From Amaurobius ferox (Eukaryota; Arthropoda; Arachnida; Araneae; Amaurobiidae), in assembly GCA_951213105.1 (NCBI GenBank), contig OX578137.1, positions 58,342,236 through 58,406,235 of the forward strand: DNA of 64,000 nucleotides, given 5' to 3'. Position numbers and translations under genes: made by a program. Below are positions 1 to 10,419 of the stretch, piece by piece. Each line of letters opens with the position of its first letter. Positions within the stretch are counted from its first letter, which is position 1. The notes under the pieces are model-generated. The model was not told the origin of the DNA, ran no database searches, and saw only the letters and a list, made by a program, of their open reading frames with translations.

Positions 1-2357
1 ATATAAAGTTAAGTGAGCGACGTATGTCTACAATTCTATTAAATCATGCTGTACCTTTAACTTATTAAAGTTTGAACTGGGTTACTTAGAAGCTGTCATA
101 GATCGTAGATTCTCGCCGAAAATCGTTAATCCTGGTTGTTTTTAGGTTTCGTAAGCCACCTTAAAGGAGGATCCGATTAAAACTTTAAGAAATATTATTC
201 ACCTCTTTTTCTATCATAAAATTAGTTACAACATTGCTAGAATTTTCAATCAGTTTTACTCACTTCTATTTGACATTCTCCTTTATTAGTAAAATAAATG
301 TCACTTCCTTTAAGGGCCCTATTTAAAAGTACAAAAATTGGGGTATTTAACAAATTCCTTGTCAATGCGGATTATTTTATATTGGCCAAACTAACCGCAA
401 CATGAAATACTGCTCTAAAAACCATTAAAATTGTGTCAAAAATTACGAAATTAATAAAAATTAATTCAATCGCTTGTTATCGCTGGAAGACTAGTCACTG
501 GTTTAATTTTTCTTCTGCCTCTATTTTCAAATGTGCTCTTTAATTTTCTATTTGCATTTCATTAAAGTTTTTCATATTAAAAATAATTGCAGCAATCTGG
601 TAAAATGATTCGTTAATGATACTCTATTTTTCTGGTGTATAGCATGACCGCATCAAAGTTTTTGTTTTTTTGCTTGGTTCTTTTTCTACTCATTGAGTTC
701 TCATACTCTCCATTTTACCTATTTTAACTTGCTTACTTTTCAATTTCATTTTCCATTTCTGGTTCTAGCTTGTGTTTCACTACAGAAGGAGATCCAAAGT
801 TTTCCGAAACATATGTTTGCTTACTTTATTTTTGCTGCAATTGGCGTTTTGATTTATCTAGTTTATTATGAATTTGAAAATTTCTTGAAGTTTAATTAAC
901 ATATATACCCAAATGAAAACGCTGAAATTGCAGTAAAGCATTTTTCTGCACCCTTTTTCAATTGGAAATAAAAGAATTTGAAAATCCTCTGTTAGTATAT
1001 GTGGCATAAGAAATCGAAGCAGGAATGTTGCATAAGAAATTGAAAATATTAAGATTACTTCAATGATCTCATTTCATTCTATGGCATCATATAATAAAAC
1101 ACAATCCAAAATGGCCCCTTCGTTTATTAAATTTATTTTTCTCTCAATCCCGTTACTAATTAGATCATATAAACTACATAAAAAGCGGCTGCCTTATCGG
1201 AACATTTGACTAATAAAACTTTATATTTACCGTATCAAGGCAATTTGATTCCGTTGCGAGGCAACACGATACGTATTCGTCTAATAAAGTTTCTGAAATG
1301 AAGTCTAATGAAGTCTGTTTATTGTTATTTCTGCAACAATAATCAAAAGTTGCCATCAATAAATAGTTAAGCTTTAATAATGATTTTCCACATAAATTCG
1401 AAACTTTTCTCGGAGGCATTGAAATCGGATTGAAAACCCATGATCATTAACTATTTGTAACACATTAGACTAGTAAAATTAGATAAATTAATTTCGAATA
1501 ATTTATGTAGGAAGCATTCGTTTTTCGCCTTTAGCTCGGAATGGATAGTTATTTTCGGTGACTCTAATGAGCCTATGATTGATTTCGTCCCATGTTGTGT
1601 AAAGTTTGCAAACAGTCATTTATCAAAGAGAGCAATTTTCGGTAGAAGTCATGTTTCTTAGTTCAAGAAAAGTAAATATTTGTACAAACAATAAAAATAT
1701 CTGGACTATGAATCTCCAATCGACTTTCTCATACATTTAAATTTTACAATAGTAAGGCCTATAACCACCGAGGGGTATGACTCAAGTACAGGGAATTGTG
1801 AAGTACCCAGGTGAGGATAAATTCTACCTTTAAATTACTAGGGAAGGGAAGAAATATTCAATAAAAGGGATTTTACTAGACTCATGGGGATTTGGGGAAG
1901 GAGGTACGATGTCCCATTGGTCAAGATGTTCCTTTTCCAAGTCTTCAGAAGATGAAGTAACTAGAGTCTAAACACATACCTAGTAGTATAAAAAGGGAAA
2001 GGAATCCTGCGGGGTTTAGGTAAGGAAATCCTGGGGGGGGGGGGGTAAGGCCTTGAGATTAATGACGTGAAATTAGATGGGTTGGTATTTGAAAGTGAAC
2101 CGAGACAAACGTGAAATTTTAAACGCCAGAGAAAAATATGTTCTGCTATCAAAAAGGAAAGTAGTTATAAAAGTATACTAAATGTCTCCACTTTTCAGGG
2201 CGGAGAAAGTTATCATTTACGGATTCCCAGACAATGAGCAAGAACGATTTCCTGCTATAGGACGCCGAGAGCCGTATACATGAGTAGACTTTAGGGTATG
2301 ATTGTGGAGTTTTTAGGTATATACTTTTATCATAATTAATATCAATATCAGAATAAA
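1..2357. other. AT-rich stretch, no gene seen
   Basis: No reading frame here longer than about 70 codons resembles a known protein. The sequence is AT-rich with a G-run near 2033-2045. No terminal repeats, target duplications or RNA genes were recognised. Confidence 0.5.
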
Positions 2358-4036
2358 CTAGCCGTATACCCGTTGAAAATCAACGGTCTCGCAATAAGCA
2401 ATCCCTGAATAATGTAAATTTTATAATAATTCGCGTTTCACATTTATTCGACAAATCGAATATTTTGGTGTGCAGAACCCCCTAAAGGAGAAAATATTGG
2501 AAAACTAAATTTTCGCACTTCTTCCTCTGTTTGTATTGTGTTTTTTATCAGATGATTGGCTTATATTCCAAATATCAAGCCTCTATCACATTTAAAAGGA
2601 AGCGTGCCTCATTTATTCAGAAAATCGAACATATTAGTGTGCGCACCCCTTAAAGTAGCAAATATTGGAAATCTGAAATTTCACACTTTCTTCCTTTCAA
2701 ACTATCTACCCTTACACCAAATTTGATATCTCTATCTCATTTCGAAGCATGGTTTTTTATCAATTCTCTTTTCGAACGTTTCGAACGAATAGATAGAGAG
2801 ACATCGGCACCCCTAAAATAGCAAATGTTGGAAGACTGAAATTGCACACTTTCTTCCTTTCCAATTTTTTACCCGTACACCAAATTTGAAGTCTCTAACT
2901 CATCGTGAAGCATGCTTTTCTAGCATTTCATCTTTCGAATGCTTTTGTGTGGAGTACCCATCCCTTTAACTATACATTTTTTAAAAACTCTTTCTTTTTG
3001 TGATTTCTATGAGATGTTTCGCCCATATACCAAATATAAAGCCTCTATCACGTTTTTAAAGGAGCGTTTCTCCCTTATTCCGAAAATCGAACATTTTGGT
3101 GTGCGGCACCCCCTAAAGTAGAAAATATTGGTAAACTGAAATTGTACACTTTCGCCCTTTCAAACTATCAATCCTTACACCAAATCTGATATCTCTATCT
3201 CATTCCAAAGCATGGTTTTTTTTATCAATTGACTTTTCGAACGTTTTACTCTGGAGCACCCCCTAAAACGAACATTTTTGAAAAACTGTATTCGTCTTGG
3301 GCGTTTTCGTCAAATTATTAGCCCATATACCAAATTTTAAGCCTCTATCAAATTTTAAAGGCGTATTTTCTCATTTATTCGGTAAATCGAACGTTTTGGT
3401 GTGCGACACCCCCTTAAGTAGAAAATATTGGAAATTTGAAATTGCACGCTTTCTTCCTTTCGAACGATTTACCCATACACCGAATTTGAAGTATCTATCT
3501 CATCGCAAAGCATGATTTCCTAGCATTTCACTTTTCGAACGTTTTGGTGAGCGGCACCCCCTTAAGTAGAAAATATTGGAAATCTGAAATTCCACACTTT
3601 CTTTGTTTCGAACGGTTTACCCATACTCCAAACTTGAAGTCTCTATCTCATCGCAAAGCATGCTTTCCTATCATTTCACTTTTCGAACGTTTTAGTGTGC
3701 GGCATCTCCTTAAGTAGAAAATATTGGAAATCTGAAATTGCACACTTTCTTCCTTTCGAACGATTTACCCATACACCAAATTTGAAGTCTCTACCTCATC
3801 GCAAAGCATTCTTTCCTATCATTTCACTTTTCGAACGTTTTGGTGTGGGGCACCCCCCTCTATAGAACGTTTTCGAAAAATTCGATTTTTCCAGGGGGTT
3901 TTATCGAACGACCAAGCCGTGTACCAAATTGCAAGTCTCTATATATTCGGGAAGTGCCTAAAAAAAGCGTGACAGACAGACAGACGGACAGACAGACGGA
4001 CAGACAGACAGACGGACACTTGGCAATTAGTATATA
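2358..4036 (-). mobile_element. Non-autonomous Helitron with ~150-bp tandem repeats
   Basis: Read on the minus strand, the element starts with an AT-rich end and a CTGTC/CCGTC-rich tract (forward GACAGACAGACGG, 3970-4018). It ends in a hairpin (CCGTTGA/TCAACGG, loop AAA, 2370-2386) followed by CTAG at 2358-2361, the classic Helitron 3' end. It encodes nothing. Its body is about ten diverged copies of a ~150-bp unit marked by CGAACGTTTTGGTGTG and CACCCCC. Both ends and the repeat units match the larger element at 4037-13529, so this is most likely its non-coding derivative, moved by the same Rep/helicase. The 5' TC is not clear, because this end abuts the 3' end of the neighbouring element. 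Confidence 0.75.
2440..3870. repeat. ~150-bp tandem array inside the short Helitron
   Basis: A motif close to CGAACGTTTTGGTGTGC followed by CACCCCC recurs near 2455, 2626, 2780, 2936, 3088, 3238, 3388, 3535, 3686 and 3832, a spacing of roughly 150 bp. Neighbouring units alternate between two types, giving a ~300-bp higher-order unit. Short open frames through the array follow its period and do not look like genes. Confidence 0.8.
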
Positions 4037-4065
4037 CTAGCCGAATACCCGTTGAAAATCAACGG
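4037..4065 (-). other. Helitron 3' terminus: hairpin plus CTAG
   Basis: On the minus strand a 7-bp stem (CCGTTGA/TCAACGG) with an AAA loop is followed by GGTATTCGGCTAG. The same hairpin with a near-identical CTAG end occurs at 2358-2386. In known Helitrons this structure is the transposition termination signal. Confidence 0.8.
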
Positions 4066-5704
4066 TGTCACATTAAGCAAACTCTGAATTTTCTAGTGGA
4101 TCTTCTGGAACTATTATCCAATGCATCTAATTTCTTACCTATACATTTAACTTTAAAAACTCTTTTCTCATTTAAACAATAAACGCGTATACCAAATATC
4201 GTACCAAATGTTAATACAGGTCAACTATCATTACACATACTGATACTACAGTTCATTAAATTGATGTTTTGGGGATTCCGATTGTAACATCATTATTTTG
4301 ATCCTAATGCAAAGGATATTTGCTGCGAAAATGCTGAAATCATTACACAGATTTATATTAGAAACATTCACTTTAAACTATAATTTTTCTAAATCCTTAT
4401 AAAATCTTTTTTTATTAAGTCAGTAGTCATTAATAGTCATAAATCTACCTCCTTCATGATTATTCTCTGAACCAAAAGGTAGAGTTTACAGTTTAATTAC
4501 TACGGTTTAACTTAAGAAATTGTAGCATTTGTTGAATTTAAAACATTAATTTCTTAAATAAAATCTGAATTCATTTTCCTTGCATTTATTTACATTTTCA
4601 AAGAATATCATACATATTGACAAATATAGTGTGCATTCTATATATCACACTATTCTATGTAGAAAACGGAATAATTAAATATATAGCAAGTATATGAGAT
4701 ATACTTAGAGTCAAATAAAATTGTATGGAAACACTAAAATTTATAATGAATTTCTAAGTAACAATATTCTTATGTCTTCATAATTCTATTTTAAATTTAT
4801 ATTTATACAAGAATAATGTACATTGGTATGTAGAGTTTTAAATATTAACAGAATGAATTATATGAAATTCTACACAATTGATAAAAGCATTTCAATATAC
4901 TATTATGTAAGTAGTTATTGTCGCTCATGAATATATATATTTCAAATTGAGTTTGTTAATAAAATTCTAAACCCATTTTACATATAAATATAAATTAAAG
5001 GTAAAAATTCACAAATTTGATTAATGGTTTCCCAGTAGGAATATTTTTCTTAATAGCTACTCAATTTATGTTAGAGACCGATTTTACCTAAAATAATTGT
5101 GGATAGAAAACATTTACGAGAATGATTATAAAAATAATTATGAAGCATTTATGAAATGGTTATAAACATAATAGTTAAATTATGAAAATAATTTTACATA
5201 TTGCATCTATAAATATTATTAACTGTGGTTAATTATATTGGTGCCCAATTACTAAAAAATTCTTAAATGTCAATAAGAAGTGGTCAGCAAACTGCGAATA
5301 TGGTATTATAGGTAGCCTTTACGCAGTTCATTCTACTATACACTTTTTCATTTTAGTAGTCGGATGAAGTCATAATATTTTTATTTTTAGCATCAATTAA
5401 TGCAATGAATAATTCCTTCAACATTAAACGAAAACATTTTTATAAAAATATCCTTTAAAATTCGACATGTAACTATAACGTTCAAAAGCACAATACACAA
5501 ATAAATGTAATTAATATATAAAGTTGCACGAAACATTTTAATCAACAGGAAAAACATTTTTGGAACGTTTTTATAATATGCATAAAGAGTCACATGCACA
5601 TGTTTTAAATGTTAACTTTAGCATACTTTTATCGTTAACATATTTAACATTAATTTAGTACTTTAACATCGAAGAAAGTCATATTCTAGAAACATATTGG
5701 TGAT
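4066..5704. other. AT-rich 3' region of the large Helitron
   Basis: This 1.6-kb stretch lies between the Rep/helicase stop codon and the 3' hairpin. It is strongly AT-rich and holds no recognisable reading frame. It is long for a Helitron 3' region, so an undetected old insertion inside it is possible, but no boundaries were found. Confidence 0.5.
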
Positions 5705-8700
5705 TTACACTTCTTCTAATACTTCTTTATATACAATATTTCTTGTATAGAAACAGCCTTTTCTAGTTTTACCTTGCCCATAACTTTTTAAGATCTTTAC
5801 TCTGATGTCTTCAAATCGTGATACTCTGGAGAATGCCACGTACAATTGTCCATGACTGAATACCGTTTCAGGTAGATATAATCCAACCTTACGAAATGTT
5901 TGACCTTGGGCTTTATTGATTGTTATGCTGAAAGCTGGATGAATGGGGAACTGTCTCCTGTTAATTTTAAATGGCATATTTGTATCCGATGGAATCAGAT
6001 CAATTCTTGGAATTAAAATTGTATTACAGTTTTCATTGCCAAGATTCTTAACCTCAATTGTGTTCGTATTGAGTTTTATAATTTTAAGACGAAGTCCATT
6101 GACTAAATTTTGCTGTATATCTAAATTTCGAATCAACATGACAATAGAGCCGATTTTTAAAGTCAGTTTGTGTGGGGGTAATCCTGCAGGGGTTAAACTA
6201 TGCAAATATTCAAGAGGCACGTCAGTAAATTCTATCTGGTCATCACTGAGTAAGGTATCTACGCTGTAATATATTTTTTCATTGCCTTCTAATATTTTAT
6301 GCACAATGTGGTCATTTATGGCAGCACAATGTTCATTTTTAGCACACAAAATAACATTATTCTGAAAATCCTGGACATGTTGGGGGTTCAACTTGTTTCC
6401 AAATATTTCTTCAATCAAATCTTTTTCAGTTGAGCATTCACGAGGAATTTCAACACTGTCTTCACACTCTTCAAATACATTCTCTATTGTTCCATTTCCA
6501 ATACTTAGTAACCAGTTGCTGAAATGTTCCTGCCCCTCAGCTGCTCTCATATTTTTCACAAGTTTTAATTTTATTACTTGTGACCAATGTTCCCAAGATT
6601 TAATCGATGCTTCCATTATTGCAGCTCTAGATCCGTGTCTTACTACAGGAAGCACTTGTCTAAAGTCACCTCCAAACACAACAACTTTATTACCGAACAA
6701 TTCTTTTCTGCCCGTAAGTTCTTTAAGTAATCTATCCAAAATGTTTAATGCCTTCTTTTCTATCATTGATGCTTCATCCCATAAAATTAGCGAGCATTTT
6801 CGCAGCAGCTCACCTTGTTTACTATTTCCATCTATTTGAGAAACTGAATTATCTAATAGAGGCACAGGAAATTTAAACATGGAATGAGCTGTTCTACCTT
6901 GAGGAAGCAAATTTGCTGCGATTCCGGTCCATGCAACAGCGATGATAATTTTCTTTTGACCTCGTAATATGTGAGTAAGGCATTTATATAGATATGTCTT
7001 TCCAGTTCCACCCGGGCCATCAATAAAAAATACATTTTTACGTTTTTCTCCATTTACTGCTGACAATACTTCATTGATTATTTTCTTCTGATCAAGATTT
7101 AGGCTATTAAACATTAATTCGCCTTTCTCCATTTCTTGCTCGAAATTTTCAGTATTCTTTTTCACAACAGCACATCTATTTGGAGATGGGAGGTTATAAT
7201 CTTTACAGGATTTTCCGTGCAACAGCATGACATTTTCAATTTCTAATAAACAGTGATTTGATGCTTCTGTTATATCCTCCTTTTCGCTAAAATCCTCTAT
7301 GAGAAAATTTTGGAACTTTTGCCAAAGACGTTTCGGGTGTTGCGGATTACAGAACACACATATTAAGGCAAATATATGTCGCATTTGTGCCGGCATTTTA
7401 AAAGTGGAAGCTTCTTGTAAGCATCTATCCCATTCTGTGTCGTCATCTATAAGATTTAGTTTTCTTGCAGCTTCCCTAAATGTTGTGCACACTTCTCCTT
7501 CAAATGTTTTGAGATCGTCAAATGATTTTGCTCCCTTTACATGCAAAAGAAGTATTCGGAGAAAATATAGTTCATGTTGTATGGGGCTCACAGAATATAG
7601 GCGACCTATGATGTTTCCGCCACCTCGTTGCCTTTTTCTCCATCTACTTTCTGATTTGTTCCACACATAAAGATTTGGTATGTCCTGGTAAGCAATTTTT
7701 CTTGCTACCGAATCATTTTGATTCAATTTAAAATAAGCAGTCAAAGTTGTCTCCTGATTAGATTTCTTTTGCAACACAGTTTCTTCTTCTCCGCTAGTAA
7801 ATATAACATTCTGTTCCATGGGAAGATGCACTGCTAGTCTTACAATTGCATGAGACTGTGCTTGCATTTCGTATTCAAAAATTCTCCAAGCTGCTTCTGG
7901 TGCACTTACAAATCTAGAATCCATAAAAGTATTTATCTCATTCCATTCCATATTTTCTCCTTGAATTTTTTGGGTTATTTGTATATTTGCACAATCATAG
8001 CCTTTATATATATACTTAAACAAATATTTCACTGATTTAACAGTAGAACATACTTCTACATTGATATGTGCATTATACTTTTGTAATAAGAAGGCATTGT
8101 AAGGAACAATCCAACGATTATCGATACTTACAGAATTTCCTCGTATTTTCATTTCCAAATTCCTGCCATTGTTTTTCCTTTTGTATAAGGGATAGCCATT
8201 AACGTTTGTTTTTGTACTTTCTACGTAATCTTTTGGAAACATTTTTGAACATTTATTTTTAACCATACATGGCGAGAGTGGATTTAAATCTCCACATGGA
8301 CCATGCACCATGCAGGATTGAACTAAGCTAAGTAATCGAGGAGAGTTAGGAATCTCGGCACAAACCATTTTATCAATTATTTGTTCTTCTCGGGGTTTAT
8401 GCTCATCATCCAGAATTAGAAGCATGTGTACATGAGGCAAACCTCTTTTTTGAAATTCAACCACATACACATAGGCCGAAACCTTTCCAAATATATGATT
8501 TTTTGTAAGATCTTTCAGCATTTCCTTTACTTTTAGATGAAATACCCTTGCCACAAGATCTGGCCTATTTTCTGCTTTTTCCCAGGGTTTAAGGTTCTCC
8601 TGAATTTCAATCCACTTCGGGTTGCACGTAAACGTGATGAAAAGATCAGGCTTACCCAATTTCCTAACAATTGCCATTGCATCTTGAAAGCGTTGTTGTA

Positions 8701-9379
8701 TATTTCGTTGACTTCCAATGAATGTTGAGGGTAAAATAACCATTCTTCCTGGTAAAACTCCTTCTCTTTCCGCTTTATTGTTTACGTAATCCATCAGTCC
8801 TTGGTATTTCTCACTTCGCAGTTGCTTTTGGTTATTGCGGATGTAACATAATCTCTCACTTTCAATAGTAATATAACTGTCAACAATATACTGTTGAAAT
8901 AATTTTCCAGAACTGTGAAGCAAAGAGAATTCTCCACGATCCGATAATCGATAAGAGTAGAATTGCAAAGATGTAAGTCGCTGACGTTTATCTGTTCTTC
9001 GTTCAGGATTATGCTCTAGTCCAGGGTGCCAACCAAATTCACCATGAGGAAACAACAGGGGATAAACCATGGGATCTTTACAACCGTCTGTGTTTGATAT
9101 TGATTTTATCCCTTCTTCTTTCGAATGGACAATGAGAACTCGTTCACTTGGTGGTTCTCCATCATTTCCAACAAAAACTGCGGCTATTCCAGATGCCGTT
9201 GGGTAATTATATCGGCGAATATCTCTATTTGGATCAGTTATAAAAAACATTGATACAGGAAGAACTTCTCTTCCAGCTTGTTCTGCTGCATATTTTTCTT
9301 CGTCTTCTACACTCTTCATCAATTTAAAAGAACTAACAAATGGATTAATGGAATTAATTAAATTTAGTAATTGCAACAT
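5705..9379 (-). CDS. Helitron Rep nuclease / PIF1-like helicase (main part)
   Basis: The 1224-residue product of an autonomous Helitron. Residues about 130-510 are the Helitron Rep domain: a FITFTCNP motif near 247, the metal-binding H-V-H at 316-318, and the KYLFKYIYKG segment at 451-460 carrying the tyrosines (452, 456, 458) expected to attack DNA. Residues about 760-1215 are a PIF1/RecD-like superfamily 1 helicase: Walker A GPGGTGKT (788-795), Walker B LILWDEAS (864-871), GGDFRQVLPVV (903-913), TINKAQGQT (1153-1161) and VAFSRVSR (1191-1198). All key motifs look intact. The frame is also open upstream of this Met through a single TGA (9497-9499) into an N-terminal part. The protein would nick and unwind element DNA in the nucleus during rolling-circle transposition. 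Confidence 0.95.
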   Translation of the reverse strand: MLQLLNLINSINPFVSSFKLMKSVEDEEKYAAEQAGREVLPVSMFFITDPNRDIRRYNYPTASGIAAVFVGNDGEPPSERVLIVHSKEEGIKSISNTDGCKDPMVYPLLFPHGEFGWHPGLEHNPERRTDKRQRLTSLQFYSYRLSDRGEFSLLHSSGKLFQQYIVDSYITIESERLCYIRNNQKQLRSEKYQGLMDYVNNKAEREGVLPGRMVILPSTFIGSQRNIQQRFQDAMAIVRKLGKPDLFITFTCNPKWIEIQENLKPWEKAENRPDLVARVFHLKVKEMLKDLTKNHIFGKVSAYVYVVEFQKRGLPHVHMLLILDDEHKPREEQIIDKMVCAEIPNSPRLLSLVQSCMVHGPCGDLNPLSPCMVKNKCSKMFPKDYVESTKTNVNGYPLYKRKNNGRNLEMKIRGNSVSIDNRWIVPYNAFLLQKYNAHINVEVCSTVKSVKYLFKYIYKGYDCANIQITQKIQGENMEWNEINTFMDSRFVSAPEAAWRIFEYEMQAQSHAIVRLAVHLPMEQNVIFTSGEEETVLQKKSNQETTLTAYFKLNQNDSVARKIAYQDIPNLYVWNKSESRWRKRQRGGGNIIGRLYSVSPIQHELYFLRILLLHVKGAKSFDDLKTFEGEVCTTFREAARKLNLIDDDTEWDRCLQEASTFKMPAQMRHIFALICVFCNPQHPKRLWQKFQNFLIEDFSEKEDITEASNHCLLEIENVMLLHGKSCKDYNLPSPNRCAVVKKNTENFEQEMEKGELMFNSLNLDQKKIINEVLSAVNGEKRKNVFFIDGPGGTGKTYLYKCLTHILRGQKKIIIAVAWTGIAANLLPQGRTAHSMFKFPVPLLDNSVSQIDGNSKQGELLRKCSLILWDEASMIEKKALNILDRLLKELTGRKELFGNKVVVFGGDFRQVLPVVRHGSRAAIMEASIKSWEHWSQVIKLKLVKNMRAAEGQEHFSNWLLSIGNGTIENVFEECEDSVEIPRECSTEKDLIEEIFGNKLNPQHVQDFQNNVILCAKNEHCAAINDHIVHKILEGNEKIYYSVDTLLSDDQIEFTDVPLEYLHSLTPAGLPPHKLTLKIGSIVMLIRNLDIQQNLVNGLRLKIIKLNTNTIEVKNLGNENCNTILIPRIDLIPSDTNMPFKINRRQFPIHPAFSITINKAQGQTFRKVGLYLPETVFSHGQLYVAFSRVSRFEDIRVKILKSYGQGKTRKGCFYTRNIVYKEVLEEV

Positions 9380-9496
9380 AAGGTTTGCGTCGAGATTTTT
9401 ATTTTCAGGTCTCTCTAAACGTTTTTGTAAAGCAATCTCTGTATCTAGAAAGTATAAGCTTGCATACTTATATTCCTCTTTATTTGGGTGAACTGA

Positions 9497-10159
9497 TCAA
9501 ATATAATGATGGATTTGCCCTTGAATGCGGAAACAATATGGTCCCCATCCGGTAGGGTTTGATAGATTTGCACTCATTGACGCAAAAGCAAGAGAGCTGT
9601 TGTAGTTTCTGATATGCAATAAATACCTTTTTGTGTAAACATCATTTCTTTCAATTAGTTCTTTTAATAAAGATGGAACTTTTAATGGTTGCAACGCCAC
9701 TTTACCATTATGACAGCAGAGTCTAAATCCTAAAGATGATTTTTCATCAATGAAATGTAATGCTTTACAGTTAATACATTTAATACTTAGAGGTCCTAAA
9801 TTATGCATTTCTACATCATTACCTGCACATTTGTATAAAGCATCTAGATAATGTGGTCCTAAATTATGAACTTTCTGCAATCTGATTCTCTTGCGTGCAT
9901 TTGTATTTTTCAGTTGTTCTTGTATCTTCCACTTTTCGTTCTGACGAGAAATTCTGTGTGCCTCGGCATCTCTTCCTCGTTCTTCTTTTCTCCGTTCCTC
10001 ATCTTCACGTAAAATTCTGTGTGCCTCGGCATCTCTTTCACGCTCTTCTTTTCTCCGTTCTTCATTTTCACGAGCAATTCTGTGTGCATCGGCATCTCTT
10101 TTTCGCTCTTCTTTTCTCAGTTCTTCATCTTCGCGGGAAATTCTGTGCGCTGCGGAAAT
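9497..10159 (-). pseudogene. N-terminal part of the Helitron Rep/helicase, cut off by a TGA
   Basis: Same reading frame as the 1224-residue part: the TGA at 9497-9499 is followed by 39 further open codons before the downstream Met at 9379. The frame opens after a TAA at 10160-10162 and has no ATG; a TTG lies at 9880. The first ~75 residues are charged 21-residue repeats rich in E, R and K (starting HRISRE, HRIARE, HRILRE). These are followed by the usual Helitron N-terminal region with a CINC...CC cysteine cluster and the Helitron-typical LSNPTGWGPYCFRIQGQIH. The missing start suggests an upstream exon or loss of the true 5' end. Either this copy is dead because of one nonsense mutation, or the TGA is read through. 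Confidence 0.85.
9930..10150 (-). repeat. 63-bp tandem repeat coding for a charged 21-residue unit
   Basis: Three full and one partial copies of a 63-bp unit encode HRI-(S/A/L)-RE-(D/N)-EE-(L/R)-RKEER-x-RDA-(D/E)-A. The composition (E, R, K and regularly spaced hydrophobics) predicts a helical or coiled-coil segment at the Rep N-terminus. Such repeats occur in other Helitron proteins. Confidence 0.85.
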
Positions 10160-10260
10160 TTACTTCGTTATTTACATTCACCCCACTGCTCCATCCTCAA
10201 AGACACCTGAAACAATCCCGAGGTCTACGCGGGGTATTGGAATGAAAAATCTGTAGGTTT

Positions 10261-10400
10261 GAAAGTCCATCCGAGAAATAGTGGTTTATAGGAAGGATTG
10301 TATGGTCACTATGGTTGCCGTCCTCATTGCGTTCATGAGTGGCACTTTCTCGGCCGTCCAAACACATATCTCACATCTTCGGGTAGGTCGGATGGTCTAG
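10261..10400 (+). repeat. SINE-like dispersed repeat, copy 1
   Basis: About 140 bp, GC-richer than its surroundings, matching the reverse complement of 44762-44908. The best block is around CTTCGGGTAGGTCGG at the right end and GAAAGTCCATCCGAGAA at the left. Shorter matches lie at 27736-27755 and 36738-36766. No A/B-box promoter or target duplication was identified, so SINE is only a guess. Confidence 0.5.
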
Positions 10401-10419
10401 TTAGAAAGAAAATACAAGT

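Noticed and set aside
3297..3515. Open frames of 60-116 codons across the Helitron tandem arrays
   Set aside because: They follow the ~150-bp repeat phase and occur in any frame free of stops; there is no start context or family match.
5943..6839. Plus-strand frames of 108-148 codons opposite the Helitron helicase
   Set aside because: Antisense shadows of the strongly supported helicase gene.
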